A stretch of DNA of 64,000 nucleotides, from positions 434,001 to 498,000 of the forward strand of contig CAVRTA010000005.1 of assembly GCA_963724135.1 (NCBI GenBank), written 5' to 3'. Both the position numbers and the translations under genes were made by a program. Origin of the DNA: DATLGB01 sp963724135. Its GTDB lineage: Bacteria; Actinomycetota; Thermoleophilia; Solirubrobacterales; Solirubrobacteraceae. The notes under the pieces are model-generated. The model did not search any database. It had not been told where the DNA came from and saw only the letters and a program-made list of their open reading frames with translations. This document shows, piece by piece, positions 25,909 to 34,113 of the stretch; the stretch's first letter is position 1; each line of letters starts with the position of its first letter.

Positions 25909-26830
25909 CTACCCCGAGGAGTCGAGGGTCGAGCCGCGGAAGGATCGGCGGGCGGTCTTGGCCACCGGCGCCTTCTTGACCCGGCGCAGCGTGCCCGCGT
26001 TCGCGTCGTAGCGGTACGACGAGCCCCGCGCGCCCATGCGGCGGAGCGACCCTGCGCCCGTTGCGGGCCTCGGCAACCCGCGCCTTGCGGGCCGCGGCGG
26101 CGTCGGTTGTCTCCTTGACGTTGATGTCGACCAGGTCGAGCTCCCACTGCTGCTTGCCGCGGGTCACGAACTCGGTCTCGCCCTTCTTGAGGGTCAGCGT
26201 CTGGCAGTTCTCGGGGTTGGGCTCGCAATGGCCGTCGCCCAGCACCGTCACGCCCGCGTCCACGAGGAACACAGCCGTCTTGTGGTCGGACAGCAGGCCG
26301 AGGTACAGCAGCGCCGGGTTGCCGCCGGGCAGGCCGGTGAGGCGCTTGACCTCGCGGGTGACGAGCGGGCCGGTGACCGGTCCGAAGCGCACCTGGAGCG
26401 AGTACAGCTCGAAGGTCTCCACCGCCGGAGTCGGCGTGGCCGTGGCAGTGGGCGTGGTGGTGCCGCCGCCGGCGTCGGTGCCGCCGGTTTCCGGGGTGCC
26501 GGTCTCGACGGAGGTCTCGGTGCCGACATCGGTGAGCGCGTCGTCGGGCTTCGGGAGGTGGTCGACCTGCGCGGGGCGGAACGGGTCCTTGCGGGCGCCG
26601 AGCACCGCGCGCACGCTGTCGGTCTTCTCGGCGTCGGCCAGCGCGACGACCGGCTCGGTGTCGCTCTGCCCCGACGGGACGGAGGTCGTGGCGACCGGCA
26701 GTCCGCCGCCGTCGTCGGCCTTCTTGGTCAGCAGGACGGGCACGGCGACCAGCGCGGCCACGAGCAGCAGCGCGACCGGCCAGAGCCTGCGCTCGACCAG
26801 TTGCTTGAAGGGATCGGCGAGGGAGTTCAT
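25909..26830 (-). CDS. PilP-like T4P assembly protein, one frame change
   Basis: About 306 residues after repair. A cytoplasmic stub (MNSLADPFKQLVERRLWP) is followed by one membrane helix (VALLLVAALVAVPVLL), a linker with GARKDPFRP (the DPF motif common in PilP), a Thr/Pro/Gly-rich stretch and a beta-rich domain (LYSLQVRFGPV, ALLYLGLLSDHKTAVFLV, TLTLKKGETEFV). A frame change near 26050 restores a basic end finishing FRGSTLDSSG and a TAG at 25909. ATGA overlap with pilO and position after pilN-pilO support an inner-membrane platform role; PilP homology is inferred, not certain. Confidence 0.6.
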
Positions 26831-27568
26831 CGAATCGCTCCGGTTGCGGTGGCGGTCGTCGTGGTCACGCCGCGGCTCTGCGCCGGCCGTGGTCCCCGCG
26901 GGCCCGGCGGGCGACGCGCCGGCCGTCTCACCCTCGAGGGGCGAGACGAGGTAGGAGGTCGCCTGCACGGTCGCGCGGATGTTCGGGAAGCCGGTGGCGT
27001 CGGGCTCGAGCTTGACGCCGTCGACGGTCAGCAGGCGGCCGTTGACGGCGACCCTGGCGTTCTCGGCCTTGACGAACGAGTCGAGGCGCTGGAAGAACTT
27101 GCCGAGGTTGAAGAACCCGCCCGTGAAGGAGAACGAGAAGGGCATGACCGGGAAGCCGGCCGGCCCGACCGTCGCACCCGGCGGCAGCTGCGCGCCGGCG
27201 CCGGTGGGCTCGTCCGAGCTCGAGCTCGCGATGCCGTTGGTGCCGCCGAGCTCGATCGACTTGAAGTCGACGCGCGTGCGCTTGGCGGCGTGGTCGAGCT
27301 GGACGACGAGCGAGCGAACGTCGTCGTCGCCCGGCACGGCCTTGCCCAGGCGCACCACGGTCTCGTAGGACTGGCGGTAGGTCTTGCGGGCCTCGTTGTT
27401 GGAGGCGAGCAGCTGCTGCGCCGCGCGCAGGTCCTCCTGTGCCGTCGCGATCTTGGCGTCGAGCTTGTCGACCTCGGCGCGCTTGGGGCTGAGGACGAAC
27501 TTGTAGAAGCCTCCGCCCGCGACGACGAGGAGGATGACTGCGATCAGGAGGGGGTTCTTGGAGTTCAC
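26827..27568 (-). CDS. pilO: T4P inner-membrane platform protein PilO
   Basis: About 247 residues from a GTG at 27566-27568. A single N-terminal helix (PLLIAVILLVVAGGGFYKF) is followed by a coiled coil (KRAEVDKLDAKIATAQEDLR) and a ferredoxin-like periplasmic fold with VMPFSFSFTGGFFNLGKFFQ, the usual PilO signature. A small frame change near 26878 is needed for the natural end (TTATATGAIR) whose TGA overlaps the next ATG. It would pair with PilN to link the cytoplasmic motor to the outer parts. Confidence 0.85.
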
Positions 27569-27579
27569 GATGGCCTGCC

Positions 27580-28431
27580 TTACGGGGTGGTCGTCGTGGA
27601 CGTGGACGAGGACGAGGACGAGGAACCGGCTGCGCCCGTCGGGCCGGTGGTCACGATGCCGACCTGGCCGGTCGGGCCGGCAGTCCCGGCGCTCGCGTCC
27701 TCGTTGGGCGCGGCGTTCGGGCTGACCGGTGCGTGCTCGAAGAAGACGATCATGTCGAAGGCCGGCGGCGCGCCCTTCGGGCAGGGCTGCGTGACGACCG
27801 GGGGCGTGTCGCCCTCGATGCCCGTCGCGGGCGCCGGGGCGGCCGCGGCGGCGGCGGTCTCGGCCTTCTCGGACTTGGCGAGCGTGACGCGGGTCACTCC
27901 GCGCACCTCGCGCAGCTGGGCCATCAGGCGGGCGACGCTCGACTGCGACTTCGTGCAGCCGTTGAGCTCGATCGAGGGTGCCTGGATCGCGCCGCGCAGC
28001 TGCGAGCCGCCGGCGCCCTCGGTCAGGGTCGTGCCGTCGAGGGAGCTGATGTAGACGTCCGCGGGCAGCGCGCGCGAGACGTCGTCGAGGGTCGACGGCC
28101 AGGGGAAGCGGCTGGCGGCCAGGCCGCGCACCGTGGCGACGCGGGCGTCGGCAAGTTGCTTGAAGTCCGCGAAGGACTGCAGGGCGGCGGCCTGCTGCTT
28201 GACGACCTGAGCCTGGCTCTCCACGCGGGTGAGCTCTGACTTCTTGTCGGTGATGTCGTTCTTCGTCATCACGAACATGGCCGAGGCCGCGATGGCGAAC
28301 ACCAGCGCGGCGAGGATCGCGTACGCCCCGACGGGGCTGTCGCCGGGTGCGGACGGCGCGGCAGGGCCAACGGGCGGCTTTCCTCCGCCGCTTGAGCGCG
28401 GCCCGTTGGGAATGAGGTTGACGGCCTTCAC
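27580..28431 (-). CDS. pilN: T4P inner-membrane platform protein PilN
   Basis: Protein of 283 residues from a GTG at 28429-28431. The N-terminus KAVNLIPNGPR resembles the PilN motif that docks into PilM; a membrane helix (YAILAALVFAIAASAMFVMT) and coiled coil follow, then a ferredoxin-like fold (FPWPSTLDDVSRALPADVYI). The C-terminal 60 residues are Gly/Ser/Thr-rich low-complexity sequence not common in PilN. It leads the pilN-pilO-pilP-like-aroC-aroKB-aroQ run. A strong terminator lies just upstream (28476-28521), so it needs its own promoter. Confidence 0.85.
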   Translation of the reverse strand: MKAVNLIPNGPRSSGGGKPPVGPAAPSAPGDSPVGAYAILAALVFAIAASAMFVMTKNDITDKKSELTRVESQAQVVKQQAAALQSFADFKQLADARVATVRGLAASRFPWPSTLDDVSRALPADVYISSLDGTTLTEGAGGSQLRGAIQAPSIELNGCTKSQSSVARLMAQLREVRGVTRVTLAKSEKAETAAAAAAPAPATGIEGDTPPVVTQPCPKGAPPAFDMIVFFEHAPVSPNAAPNEDASAGTAGPTGQVGIVTTGPTGAAGSSSSSSSTSTTTTP

Positions 28432-28475
28432 AAGACCGTCTATCGGCACCCCCCCAGCCAGCCTTGAGAAACAAC

Positions 28476-28521
28476 CGAACGTCCCGGATGCCCCACTGGG
28501 ATGGGGCATGCGGGACGTTCG
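28476..28521 (-). terminator. strong intrinsic terminator after pilD
   Basis: A stem of about 20 bp (CGAACGTCCCG-GATGCCCCA against TGGGGCAT-GCGGGACGTTCG) with a 6-base loop starts 3 bases past the pilD stop. On the minus strand it is followed by GGTTGTTTCTC, a fair T-rich tail. It separates pilD from pilN. Confidence 0.88.
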
Positions 28522-28523
28522 CG

Positions 28524-29291
28524 TTACGAGGAGGTGAAGGTGTCCAGGTACCAGTCGACGATGTCCTCGCCGACGTACAGGCCCAGCAGTCCGCCCGCGG
28601 CCAGGAAGGGGCCGAACGGGATGGCGGTCTTGCGGCCCGCCTTGACGCCCTTGGCCGCCATCACGCCGATGCCGACCGCCGTCCCGAGGGCGAACGCGAT
28701 CAGCAGCGCCGGGGCGACGGACCGGCCCAGGAAGAGCCCGAGCACGCCCGCGAGCTTGACGTCCCCCACCCCCATGCCCGACGGGTACACCCAGGCCGCG
28801 GCGAACAGGAACGCGAATGCCGCCGCGCCGGCGATCAGGTGCTCGGGGAGGTCGTCGAAATCGAACGCGGCGACCAGCGCGATCGCCAGCGGGACCGCCG
28901 GGTAGGTGATCTTGTTGGGCAGGATCCGGTGGTCGAGGTCGATGAACGTCAGCGGGACGAGCACGAGCACCATCGCGTAGCCGACCCACTGCTCGGAGCC
29001 GGTGCCCAGGAAGATCGGCACCATCGCCATCAGCGCCGCCGTCAGCGCCTCCACCAGCGGGTAGCGCGCCGAGATCGGCTCGCCGCAGTTGCGGCAGCGG
29101 CCACGCAGGAGCAGCCAGGAGACGACGGGGACGTTGTCGTAGGGCCTGATGCGCGCACGGCACGCAGGGCAGGCCGAGGGCGGCGACACCACCGACTCGC
29201 CACGGGGCAACCGCCAGATGACCACGTTGAGGAACGAGCCGATGAGAGCGCCGAGCAACCCGGCGCAGATCGCGGCAGCGGCTGTGCTCAC
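28524..29291 (-). CDS. pilD: type IV prepilin peptidase / N-methyltransferase
   Basis: Protein of 255 residues from a GTG at 29289-29291, chosen because it precedes the first helix; an upstream ATG would add a basic, non-homologous 19 residues. Four Cys (CPACRAR and CRNC) form the zinc site of the methyltransferase domain. The two aspartyl-protease residues lie in FIDLDHRILP and GMGVGDVKL (GxGD). About seven membrane helices. It cleaves and methylates the pilins and minor pilins encoded on either side. Confidence 0.94.
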   Translation of the reverse strand: MSTAAAAICAGLLGALIGSFLNVVIWRLPRGESVVSPPSACPACRARIRPYDNVPVVSWLLLRGRCRNCGEPISARYPLVEALTAALMAMVPIFLGTGSEQWVGYAMVLVLVPLTFIDLDHRILPNKITYPAVPLAIALVAAFDFDDLPEHLIAGAAAFAFLFAAAWVYPSGMGVGDVKLAGVLGLFLGRSVAPALLIAFALGTAVGIGVMAAKGVKAGRKTAIPFGPFLAAGGLLGLYVGEDIVDWYLDTFTSS

Positions 29292-29350
29292 GGCGTCAGG
29301 CCTTCGACGGCAGGCCGGGCGGTCCTTCTCCCGGCCAGGCGCCGTCATGC

Positions 29351-29412
29351 CGGGAGGACGACGCCAGGCGGTGATCGCCGCCCGGCATTACCGGCGCATG
29401 GTCGGGAGAGGG
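29351..29412. repeat. family B intergenic repeat, copy 1
   Basis: GAGGACGACGCCAGG, then CGGTGATCGCCGCCCGG, then GCATGGTCGGG. The same ordered blocks, with one or two changes each, occur at 63363-63408. The element lies between pilD and the next minus-strand gene. Confidence 0.55.
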
Positions 29413-29417
29413 GCCGC

Positions 29418-30950
29418 CTAGCATCCCTGCGCGGGGCTCGCGGCCGGAAGCTCGAAGAAGTCGCGCCCTGTGCATTCGACGTAGTCGGTCGCCTTGAACA
29501 GCGGCAGGATCGGGTTCGAGCCGAGCCGGTTGAGGTTCGCGATCGCGTTGATCGGGTTCACCGAGGACGAGCCCGACATCGTCACCTTGCCGGCCGCGAC
29601 CTGGCCGGAGATCGCGGTGCTCGAGCCCAGCGCGACGGTCGACCGCGGCGCGATGATCGTCATCGGGTCGCCGAGCAGCGCCGCCAGGCTCGACCCGCAC
29701 GCCGTCGTGCGCAGCGTTGCGGTCAGCGTGCTCGTCCCCGCGAAGGTCTGCGTCGTCGGCGTCGCCGCGCTGCCCAGCGCGTAGATCTGGAGCGTCTCGG
29801 GCGCTGTCTGGAGGTGGCAATTGACGATGCGCCCGCCCTCGGTGACGCTGATCTGCCCCGCGTTGGGGACGCCCGCGCACGCTGGATCGGCCGGGTCGGC
29901 GAGGAAGATCCGCACGTGGCTGTTCGAGGCCGGCACCTGAAGGACGCCGTTGCCCCTCACCGTGATGTTGCAGTAGAAGTAGTTGTGGCCGGTGAGACGG
30001 GCGCGGCCGTTGCCCGTGATCAGCAGCGATCGGGTGGCGGCCGTGTACGTGGCGGCGCCCGTGGGTGGCCCGATCAGGCCACAGGTCGCGAGATTGAGCA
30101 GCGTCAGCGCGTTCACGCAGTCCCCTGCGTAGCTCGCGTTGTCGTTGGCGGCCGCCGACACGGAGCCGGGATCGACGTCCGGGATCACGAACGTCTGGCA
30201 GGCCTTCCCGGTTCCACCGGTGGGCGTCACGCCGGTGACGGCCTTCCCGTCGCCATGGACGGCATTGCCGACGATCACGTTCGTGGCCACGCCGGTGATG
30301 TTGCCGTTGCTCTCGACGTTGCCGAGCACTCGCGCCGTGTTGCTCATGTTGACGTCCTCGAGCGACTGCACGGCGGCGCCCGACAGCAGCGAGATCGTCG
30401 CCCGCAGGTTCGCGCGCACGCGGCGCACGACGTCGCCGGAGCGCCCGACACCGACCACATAGCGGTCGAGGTTGATCAGGCTCGAGGTCCCGCACGGCTC
30501 CGCGCCGGCGCGGATCAGCTGCGAGACGCGGAACGAGTAGGTCGCACCGTCGGTGGTGCCGTGCTGCGCGCTCTCCGGGCACCACTTGTTGCCGTCGGCC
30601 CCGATCGGCGTCGCGGGGTCCAGCGCCAGCAGGTCGACATCGGGAAGGTCCTGACCGCCGACCTGGCCCACCGTGACGACGCAGTTCTGCGACGCGACCG
30701 ACCCCGGGTTCAGCGGGTCGATCTCGACGGTGTCGCCGATCGACGCGCGCGACACCGCGAACGTGGCCGCGTCGACGGCGGCATCCGCGGCCTGGAGCGC
30801 GCGCTTGAAGTCGGTGTTGGTCTTGCTCTGGCGCAGCGACGAGATCGCCCCCTTCAGCGCGACCCCGCCGAGCGTGATCATCAGGCCCAGCGAGACGATG
30901 GCGACGGTGAGCGCCATGCCCTGCTCCGAGCGCAGCTCGAGCCGCCGCAT
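29418..30950 (-). CDS. large PilX/GspK-like minor pilin
   Basis: Protein of 510 residues. A type III prepilin signal (RSEQG followed by MALTVAIVSLGLMITLGGV) gives the usual hydrophobic helix, but the fifth mature residue is Val, not Glu, as in GspK-type tip subunits. The remaining 470 residues are beta-rich, with several Cys and a repeat-like pattern (MSNTARVLGNVESNGN, VRGNGVLQVPASNSHV, GSSTAISGQVAAGKVTMSGS) that looks like a beta-helix/polymer-forming-type fold. A tip or adhesin function is inferred. It abuts the PilV-like gene with a 1-base overlap. Confidence 0.7.
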   Translation of the reverse strand: MRRLELRSEQGMALTVAIVSLGLMITLGGVALKGAISSLRQSKTNTDFKRALQAADAAVDAATFAVSRASIGDTVEIDPLNPGSVASQNCVVTVGQVGGQDLPDVDLLALDPATPIGADGNKWCPESAQHGTTDGATYSFRVSQLIRAGAEPCGTSSLINLDRYVVGVGRSGDVVRRVRANLRATISLLSGAAVQSLEDVNMSNTARVLGNVESNGNITGVATNVIVGNAVHGDGKAVTGVTPTGGTGKACQTFVIPDVDPGSVSAAANDNASYAGDCVNALTLLNLATCGLIGPPTGAATYTAATRSLLITGNGRARLTGHNYFYCNITVRGNGVLQVPASNSHVRIFLADPADPACAGVPNAGQISVTEGGRIVNCHLQTAPETLQIYALGSAATPTTQTFAGTSTLTATLRTTACGSSLAALLGDPMTIIAPRSTVALGSSTAISGQVAAGKVTMSGSSSVNPINAIANLNRLGSNPILPLFKATDYVECTGRDFFELPAASPAQGC

Positions 30951-32314
30951 CAGCGGAACTCCTTGCCGGCGACGGTGGTCAGCGTCAGCGCGCTCGCGTA
31001 CTTGACATGGTCGTAGAGGATGCGGATGTCGCTGCCGGAGTCCTCGGGGACGCGCACGGTCAGCAGCAGCCGCTCGCCCGCCGGCAGCACGACGTGGTCG
31101 AGGTCGAACGCGGTCGTCAGCTCGGTCGGGCTGCTCGGCCACGTGGCGAGCTGGAAGTCGGCCGCGCCGAGCACCGCCCCGGTGCTCGCCCGCCGCAGCG
31201 TGACGCACATGCGCCCCGAGTGCTCCTTGGCGTCGGCGGTGCTCGACCACAGCGTCAGGCTGGCGCGGCCGCCCGCGGTCGGCGTCTCGTAGGCAGCGGC
31301 GGGAGTGGTCGTCGCCCAGGTGTGGACCGAGTGCTTGCGCCGGTCGGTCTCGGCGTTCGTGTAGACGAGGCTGGACGTGTCCGAGCACGAGCCCGCCGCG
31401 GTGTCGCGCAGGATCGCCAGGCCACCCTGGGCCGCGCGGGTGACGTCGGTTGAGAAGTCGGGCACCGCGTCCGCGGCGGACCCGGTCAGCGCCGTGAGGG
31501 TCAGCAGCGTGGGCGCCGGCCCGCTGGCGGCACACGTGAAGCCCGCCTGGCTGGTGTCGATGGTGGCGTGGTCGACCGGCGCCGCACGGGCGGTGGAGCT
31601 GCAACGTGTATCGGTGAGCGCGAACGCCTGGGTCTTGACGGTCTGGGCCGCCGGCAGTGAGCTCTGCCCCGTCGCCGACTTGACCGCCAGCGAGGCCAGG
31701 TTCTGCACCGCCGGGGCGGTCGGGCTGGTGTCGCCGACGATCGTGCTCAGTCGCACCCCTTCGCCGTCGGCGTCGCCGTTGGCGGTCGGCACGACCACGA
31801 CGGTCACGCGCCTGGTCTGCCCCGCGGTGGCGCAGATCTGGGGAAGCGAAGCCTGGATCGCGCTCAGCGTCTGGCCGAACAGGGCCGCGAGCTGGCCCTG
31901 GACCTTGACGGTGGCGTTCGCGCACGTCTCCGCGTAGCTGGTGACGTAGCGGTAGATGCGCCCATGCACGCCCTGGTAGGTGAAGTCGCCGGTGCCGGGC
32001 CCGCCCGGCGCGACGACGCCGCCGGTGACGATCGCCTCCGCCGCCGCCGATCCCTCCAGCGGCGCCTCGGTCGTCGCTCGCGCCGGCGGCGGGGACGCGA
32101 GCGCGAGGGCCTGGTAGGACAGCGGGCGCAGCTGCTCGAGCTCGCGCTGGGCGACCGACGTGAGGACCGAGCGCTCGCGCGCCTTGTTGGTCGCGGCGGA
32201 GAAGTGCGTGTACGTCGCGAGCGTGGCCAGCACGCCGACGCAGACCACGATCACCGTCGTCAAGACCTCGATCAAGGTCATGCCCTGCTCGCCGGTCGGC
32301 AGTCGGCGGCTCAT
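30950..32314 (-). CDS. large PilV-like minor pilin
   Basis: Protein of 454 residues from the ATG at 32312-32314. The prepilin cleavage site is GEQG before MTLIEVLTTVIVVCVGVLA, with the conserved Glu at position 5. After the long N-terminal helix come about 400 residues with repeated Cys (YAETCANATV, QICATAG, DTRCSS, FTCAAS, GSCSDT, RMCVTLRR). The C-terminal 110 residues resemble a beta-sandwich carbohydrate-binding-type module (LTVRVPEDSGSDIRILYDH); that part is inference. It is coupled to the PilW-like gene by a 4-bp overlap. Confidence 0.7.
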   Translation of the reverse strand: MSRRLPTGEQGMTLIEVLTTVIVVCVGVLATLATYTHFSAATNKARERSVLTSVAQRELEQLRPLSYQALALASPPPARATTEAPLEGSAAAEAIVTGGVVAPGGPGTGDFTYQGVHGRIYRYVTSYAETCANATVKVQGQLAALFGQTLSAIQASLPQICATAGQTRRVTVVVVPTANGDADGEGVRLSTIVGDTSPTAPAVQNLASLAVKSATGQSSLPAAQTVKTQAFALTDTRCSSTARAAPVDHATIDTSQAGFTCAASGPAPTLLTLTALTGSAADAVPDFSTDVTRAAQGGLAILRDTAAGSCSDTSSLVYTNAETDRRKHSVHTWATTTPAAAYETPTAGGRASLTLWSSTADAKEHSGRMCVTLRRASTGAVLGAADFQLATWPSSPTELTTAFDLDHVVLPAGERLLLTVRVPEDSGSDIRILYDHVKYASALTLTTVAGKEFR

Positions 32315-32946
32315 TCGGCGAAGGTCGTCCGGTTGCGCAGGTTGACGCCGTCCTGGAGCTCGAGCATCCCGTCGGGTCGGGTGCTGTCGGCGAGCCGCAG
32401 GCGGACGCCGACGAAGTCGGGCGAGGCGTACTCGAGGGTCCGCTCGCCGGTGGCCTCGTCGATCTTCATCGGGCGGAAGACGTCGTGGCCGATGATCTGG
32501 CCCTCGCGACCGCCGATGTCCGAGCGTGACTGGCCGATCAGGACAGCCGTGCTGGAGAAGCCGGGTACCGCAGGCGGCGGGTATGCGACCGGCGGGCCCT
32601 CCGAACGCACGCACGTCTCACCCGAGCAATCCCAGCGGACGAGCTGGTAGGCGCCGTTCGAGGTCGCGTTCGCACGCACGCGCACGTTGAGGTCGACGAG
32701 GCTCGACGAGCGGAAGTACAGCCACGTCGCCTGGCGCAGCTCGCGCGTCATCCGCTCGAGCCCGAGCTGTCCGTGGTTGAGCGCCTCGGTGCGCCGCTCG
32801 ATGTCCTGCTGGTCGCGGCCGGCCTGTCCGAGCGATGCGACCACGACGCCGAGCAGCACGATCGCAATCGGCATTGCGACAAGGAGCTCGATGAGCGTCG
32901 ATCCCACCTGCCCGTGGATCGACCTCCGCTGGCGGACGGAGGGCAT
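32311..32946 (-). CDS. PilW-like minor pilin
   Basis: Protein of 211 residues with prepilin site HGQVG before STLIELLVAMPIAIVLLG, Glu at position 5 kept. The segment LERMTRELRQA after the helix is typical of PilW/GspJ-like proteins. One Cys pair (WDCSGETCV). First gene of the second minor-pilin set (W-V-X order), just below pilM and separated from it by a family A hairpin. Confidence 0.78.
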   Translation of the reverse strand: MPSVRQRRSIHGQVGSTLIELLVAMPIAIVLLGVVVASLGQAGRDQQDIERRTEALNHGQLGLERMTRELRQATWLYFRSSSLVDLNVRVRANATSNGAYQLVRWDCSGETCVRSEGPPVAYPPPAVPGFSSTAVLIGQSRSDIGGREGQIIGHDVFRPMKIDEATGERTLEYASPDFVGVRLRLADSTRPDGMLELQDGVNLRNRTTFAE

Positions 32947-32981
32947 GGTTTTCAGATCGGCCTTCCGTCCATCACCCTTGA

Positions 32982-33001
32982 GGGGTCAGGACCCCATTTC
33001 G
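32982..33001. repeat. family A hairpin repeat
   Basis: GGGGTC-AG-GACCCC followed by ATTTCG, a perfect 6-bp stem with a 2-base spacer. The ATTTCG tail recurs after the GGGGTC/GCCCC hairpin at 45007. It lies between pilM (which ends at 33012) and the PilW-like gene. Confidence 0.6.
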
Positions 33002-33011
33002 GCCTTTATGG

Positions 33012-34076
33012 CTACAGCGTATCGACGGCGAGGCCGGCGGCCACGGCGAGGCGCGACGCGCTTGTCTCGTCGCCATCCTCATGGGAGACGACGCGCCGCT
33101 CGACGGGCATGCCGAGAGCGGAGGAGAGCTGGGCGTCGAGCCCGGGGATCGTGACCACGGGGCCGGTGAGCACGACGCGGTCCACACTGGCCGCGTTCTG
33201 CTGCATCCGGTAGAAGTTGAGCGAGTTGCGGACGGTGTCGGCCAGTTGGTGCACGCCCTCGTCGAGCACCGTGCGCGTGGCGGCCACGATGTCCGCGTCG
33301 CCCTCGACCGACTCGACGGGGTCGACCAGGCCGACATGGGTCATCCACTGCGTGGCGTGCTCGGACGTGAGCCCGCGACGGTCGGACAGGGTCTGCACCA
33401 TCGCGTCCAGGCCGCCGGTGCCCGCGCGCGTGAACAGGCAGTGCTCGCCGCTCGTCACGGCGACGTTGATCAGGCCCGAGACGTTGACGTACATGACGCC
33501 GCTGGCGTCGTGGGCGCGATCGTGCATGGCGCGCACGAGCGCGAACGCGGAGAGGTCGACACCGGCCACCTTCAGCCCGGCGGCCGTCACGGCCTCGACG
33601 TAGCGCTCGACCATCTCGCGGCGAACGGCCACGACGACCACGCGGGCGCGCGTGCCGGCGGGCGTCTCGACATTGCCGATGCGCTGGAAGTCCAGTACGG
33701 CCTCGTCCATCGGCATCGGGATGTGGTCGGGTGCCTCGACGCGCACCGCGGACTCGAGCGCGCGGTCGTCGTCGAGCGGCGGCATGTCGAGCGAGCGCAC
33801 CACGATGCGCTGGTTGGCGATCCCGAGCCGGACGTGCTTGGGCAGGTCGTGCTCGGCCCACAGATCCTTGATCGCGGTGGTCAGAGCGCCGGCGTCGGAG
33901 ACCTCCCCGTCGCGCAGCACGCCCTGGGCGAGCGTGGCGACCGCACCGCGCCGGACGGCGACCGAGCCGTTGACGTGCACCTCCGCGGCCGCGACGTGGC
34001 CGGGATCGAGGTCGAGACCGACGACGGCTGCCTTGGCGGCCTTGCCGCCGCCGGAGCGCTTGAGGGAGAGGGCCAT
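33012..34076 (-). CDS. pilM: T4P actin-like ATPase PilM
   Basis: Protein of 354 residues with the PilM/FtsA-like fold: GLDLDPGHVAAAEV at the start, a middle GIANQRIVVRSLDMPPL, APDHIPMPMDEAVLDF (the PilM-type 'IP' segment), a second nucleotide-binding strand GVMYVNVSGLINVAV and RVVLTGPVVTIPGL. It forms a cytoplasmic ring with PilN. Unusually it is about 4.6 kb away from pilN, with three minor-pilin genes and pilD in between, and stands between the two minor-pilin sets. Confidence 0.9.
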   Translation of the reverse strand: MALSLKRSGGGKAAKAAVVGLDLDPGHVAAAEVHVNGSVAVRRGAVATLAQGVLRDGEVSDAGALTTAIKDLWAEHDLPKHVRLGIANQRIVVRSLDMPPLDDDRALESAVRVEAPDHIPMPMDEAVLDFQRIGNVETPAGTRARVVVVAVRREMVERYVEAVTAAGLKVAGVDLSAFALVRAMHDRAHDASGVMYVNVSGLINVAVTSGEHCLFTRAGTGGLDAMVQTLSDRRGLTSEHATQWMTHVGLVDPVESVEGDADIVAATRTVLDEGVHQLADTVRNSLNFYRMQQNAASVDRVVLTGPVVTIPGLDAQLSSALGMPVERRVVSHEDGDETSASRLAVAAGLAVDTL

Positions 34077-34113
34077 ATCCCCTAGATCGGCCGCATTGCG
34101 GCGACTCTTTAGC